The position numbers and the translations under genes were made by a program. Below are positions 41,443 through 41,593 of a DNA stretch of 41,593 bases, one piece after another. Each line of letters opens with the position of its first letter. Within the stretch, counting starts at the first letter, position 1. Origin of the DNA: Helicobacteraceae bacterium. GTDB lineage: Bacteria; Campylobacterota; Campylobacteria; Campylobacterales; Sulfurimonadaceae. The stretch covers positions 1 to 41,593 of the forward strand of contig WGDB01000047.1 in NCBI GenBank assembly GCA_015493495.1, written 5' to 3'. The notes below the pieces were generated by a model, which searched no databases, was not told the origin of the DNA, and was given only the letters and a program-made list of their open reading frames with translations.

Positions 41443-41593
41443 TGCATACATCTATACATATGTCAGATCAATATGGTGCTATTGACAATGTCATAGGTTT
41501 TTTTGTTTCTATGGGACCCATACAGTTTGTTGTCTACATAGTTTTTATAACACTTTTTGGGTACTACATCAATACAAAAAGAATAACAGAGAA
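41442..41593 (+). CDS. Partial ORF, N-terminus of a small membrane protein (truncated by window end)
   Basis: The ATG at 41442 overlaps the J-domain stop as TAATG, and the frame stays open to the end of the window (50 codons). It begins MHTSIHMSDQYGAIDNVIG, and a hydrophobic helix around residues 27-43 (QFVVYIVFITLFGYYI) follows. The family cannot be told from this fragment. An internal ATG at 41460 is an alternative start. Confidence 0.5.
   Translation, partial: MHTSIHMSDQYGAIDNVIGFFVSMGPIQFVVYIVFITLFGYYINTKRITE

Overview
The window looks like chromosomal DNA of a Campylobacterota (Epsilonproteobacteria) member, probably close to Sulfurovum/Sulfurimonas. The reasons are the epsilon-type DapD, the short zinc-less adenylate kinase, small RecN and NadK proteins, and the block adk/aspS (minus) next to nadK-recN-tatD-mltD-rlpA-hisB-kdsC-lptC-lptA-engB-argA-(mreD-like)-mrdA (plus). 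From memory this block matches the order around Cj0639-Cj0652 in Campylobacter jejuni. The assignment comes from gene content and order only; no database was searched. No rRNA, tRNA, CRISPR array, insertion sequence or phage gene was recognised.

Layout. (1) 1-7440 is accessory and looks AT-richer: small membrane proteins, an MFS exporter, two different hot-dog thioesterases, a Crp/Fnr-type regulator, a MocR-type regulator divergent from a flavin-binding PNPOx-like protein, and a GNAT acetyltransferase preceded by a possible frameshifted ORF. (2) 7517-12952 holds dapD, an ankyrin protein plus lipoprotein pair, a minus-strand unit (ribbon-helix-helix protein, GAF protein, unknown protein), and a CinA-like/metallophosphoesterase pair. 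(3) 13069-22786 is a five-gene fatty-acid beta-oxidation operon: acyl-CoA synthetase, thiolase, FadJ-type multifunctional protein, FadE-type dehydrogenase, and an unusual acyltransferase-alpha/beta-hydrolase fusion. A 25-codon ORF exactly bridges fadD and fadI. (4) 22806-36433 is the core block for nucleotide metabolism, tRNA charging, DNA repair, murein turnover, histidine/arginine synthesis, LPS export and cell elongation. (5) 36500-38696 holds a small c-type cytochrome, a Na+/Ca2+ exchanger, ybeY and an unknown protein. (6) 38992-41593 holds a Tat-exported small subunit, a GMC flavoprotein dehydrogenase, a J-domain protein and a truncated membrane ORF.

How the genes work together. The fad operon would activate free fatty acids and degrade them to acetyl-CoA, and the terminal fusion could release or remodel acyl chains from lipids. 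This is the most distinctive region because most characterised Campylobacterota are not known for fatty-acid catabolism. The lpt/mrdA operon joins LPS core-precursor synthesis (kdsC) and transport (lptC, lptA) to cell-wall elongation (mrdA), with one histidine and one arginine biosynthetic gene embedded. The GMC module resembles the gamma-alpha part of FAD-dependent sugar/gluconate dehydrogenases, in which the flavoprotein is carried through the Tat system by its small partner.
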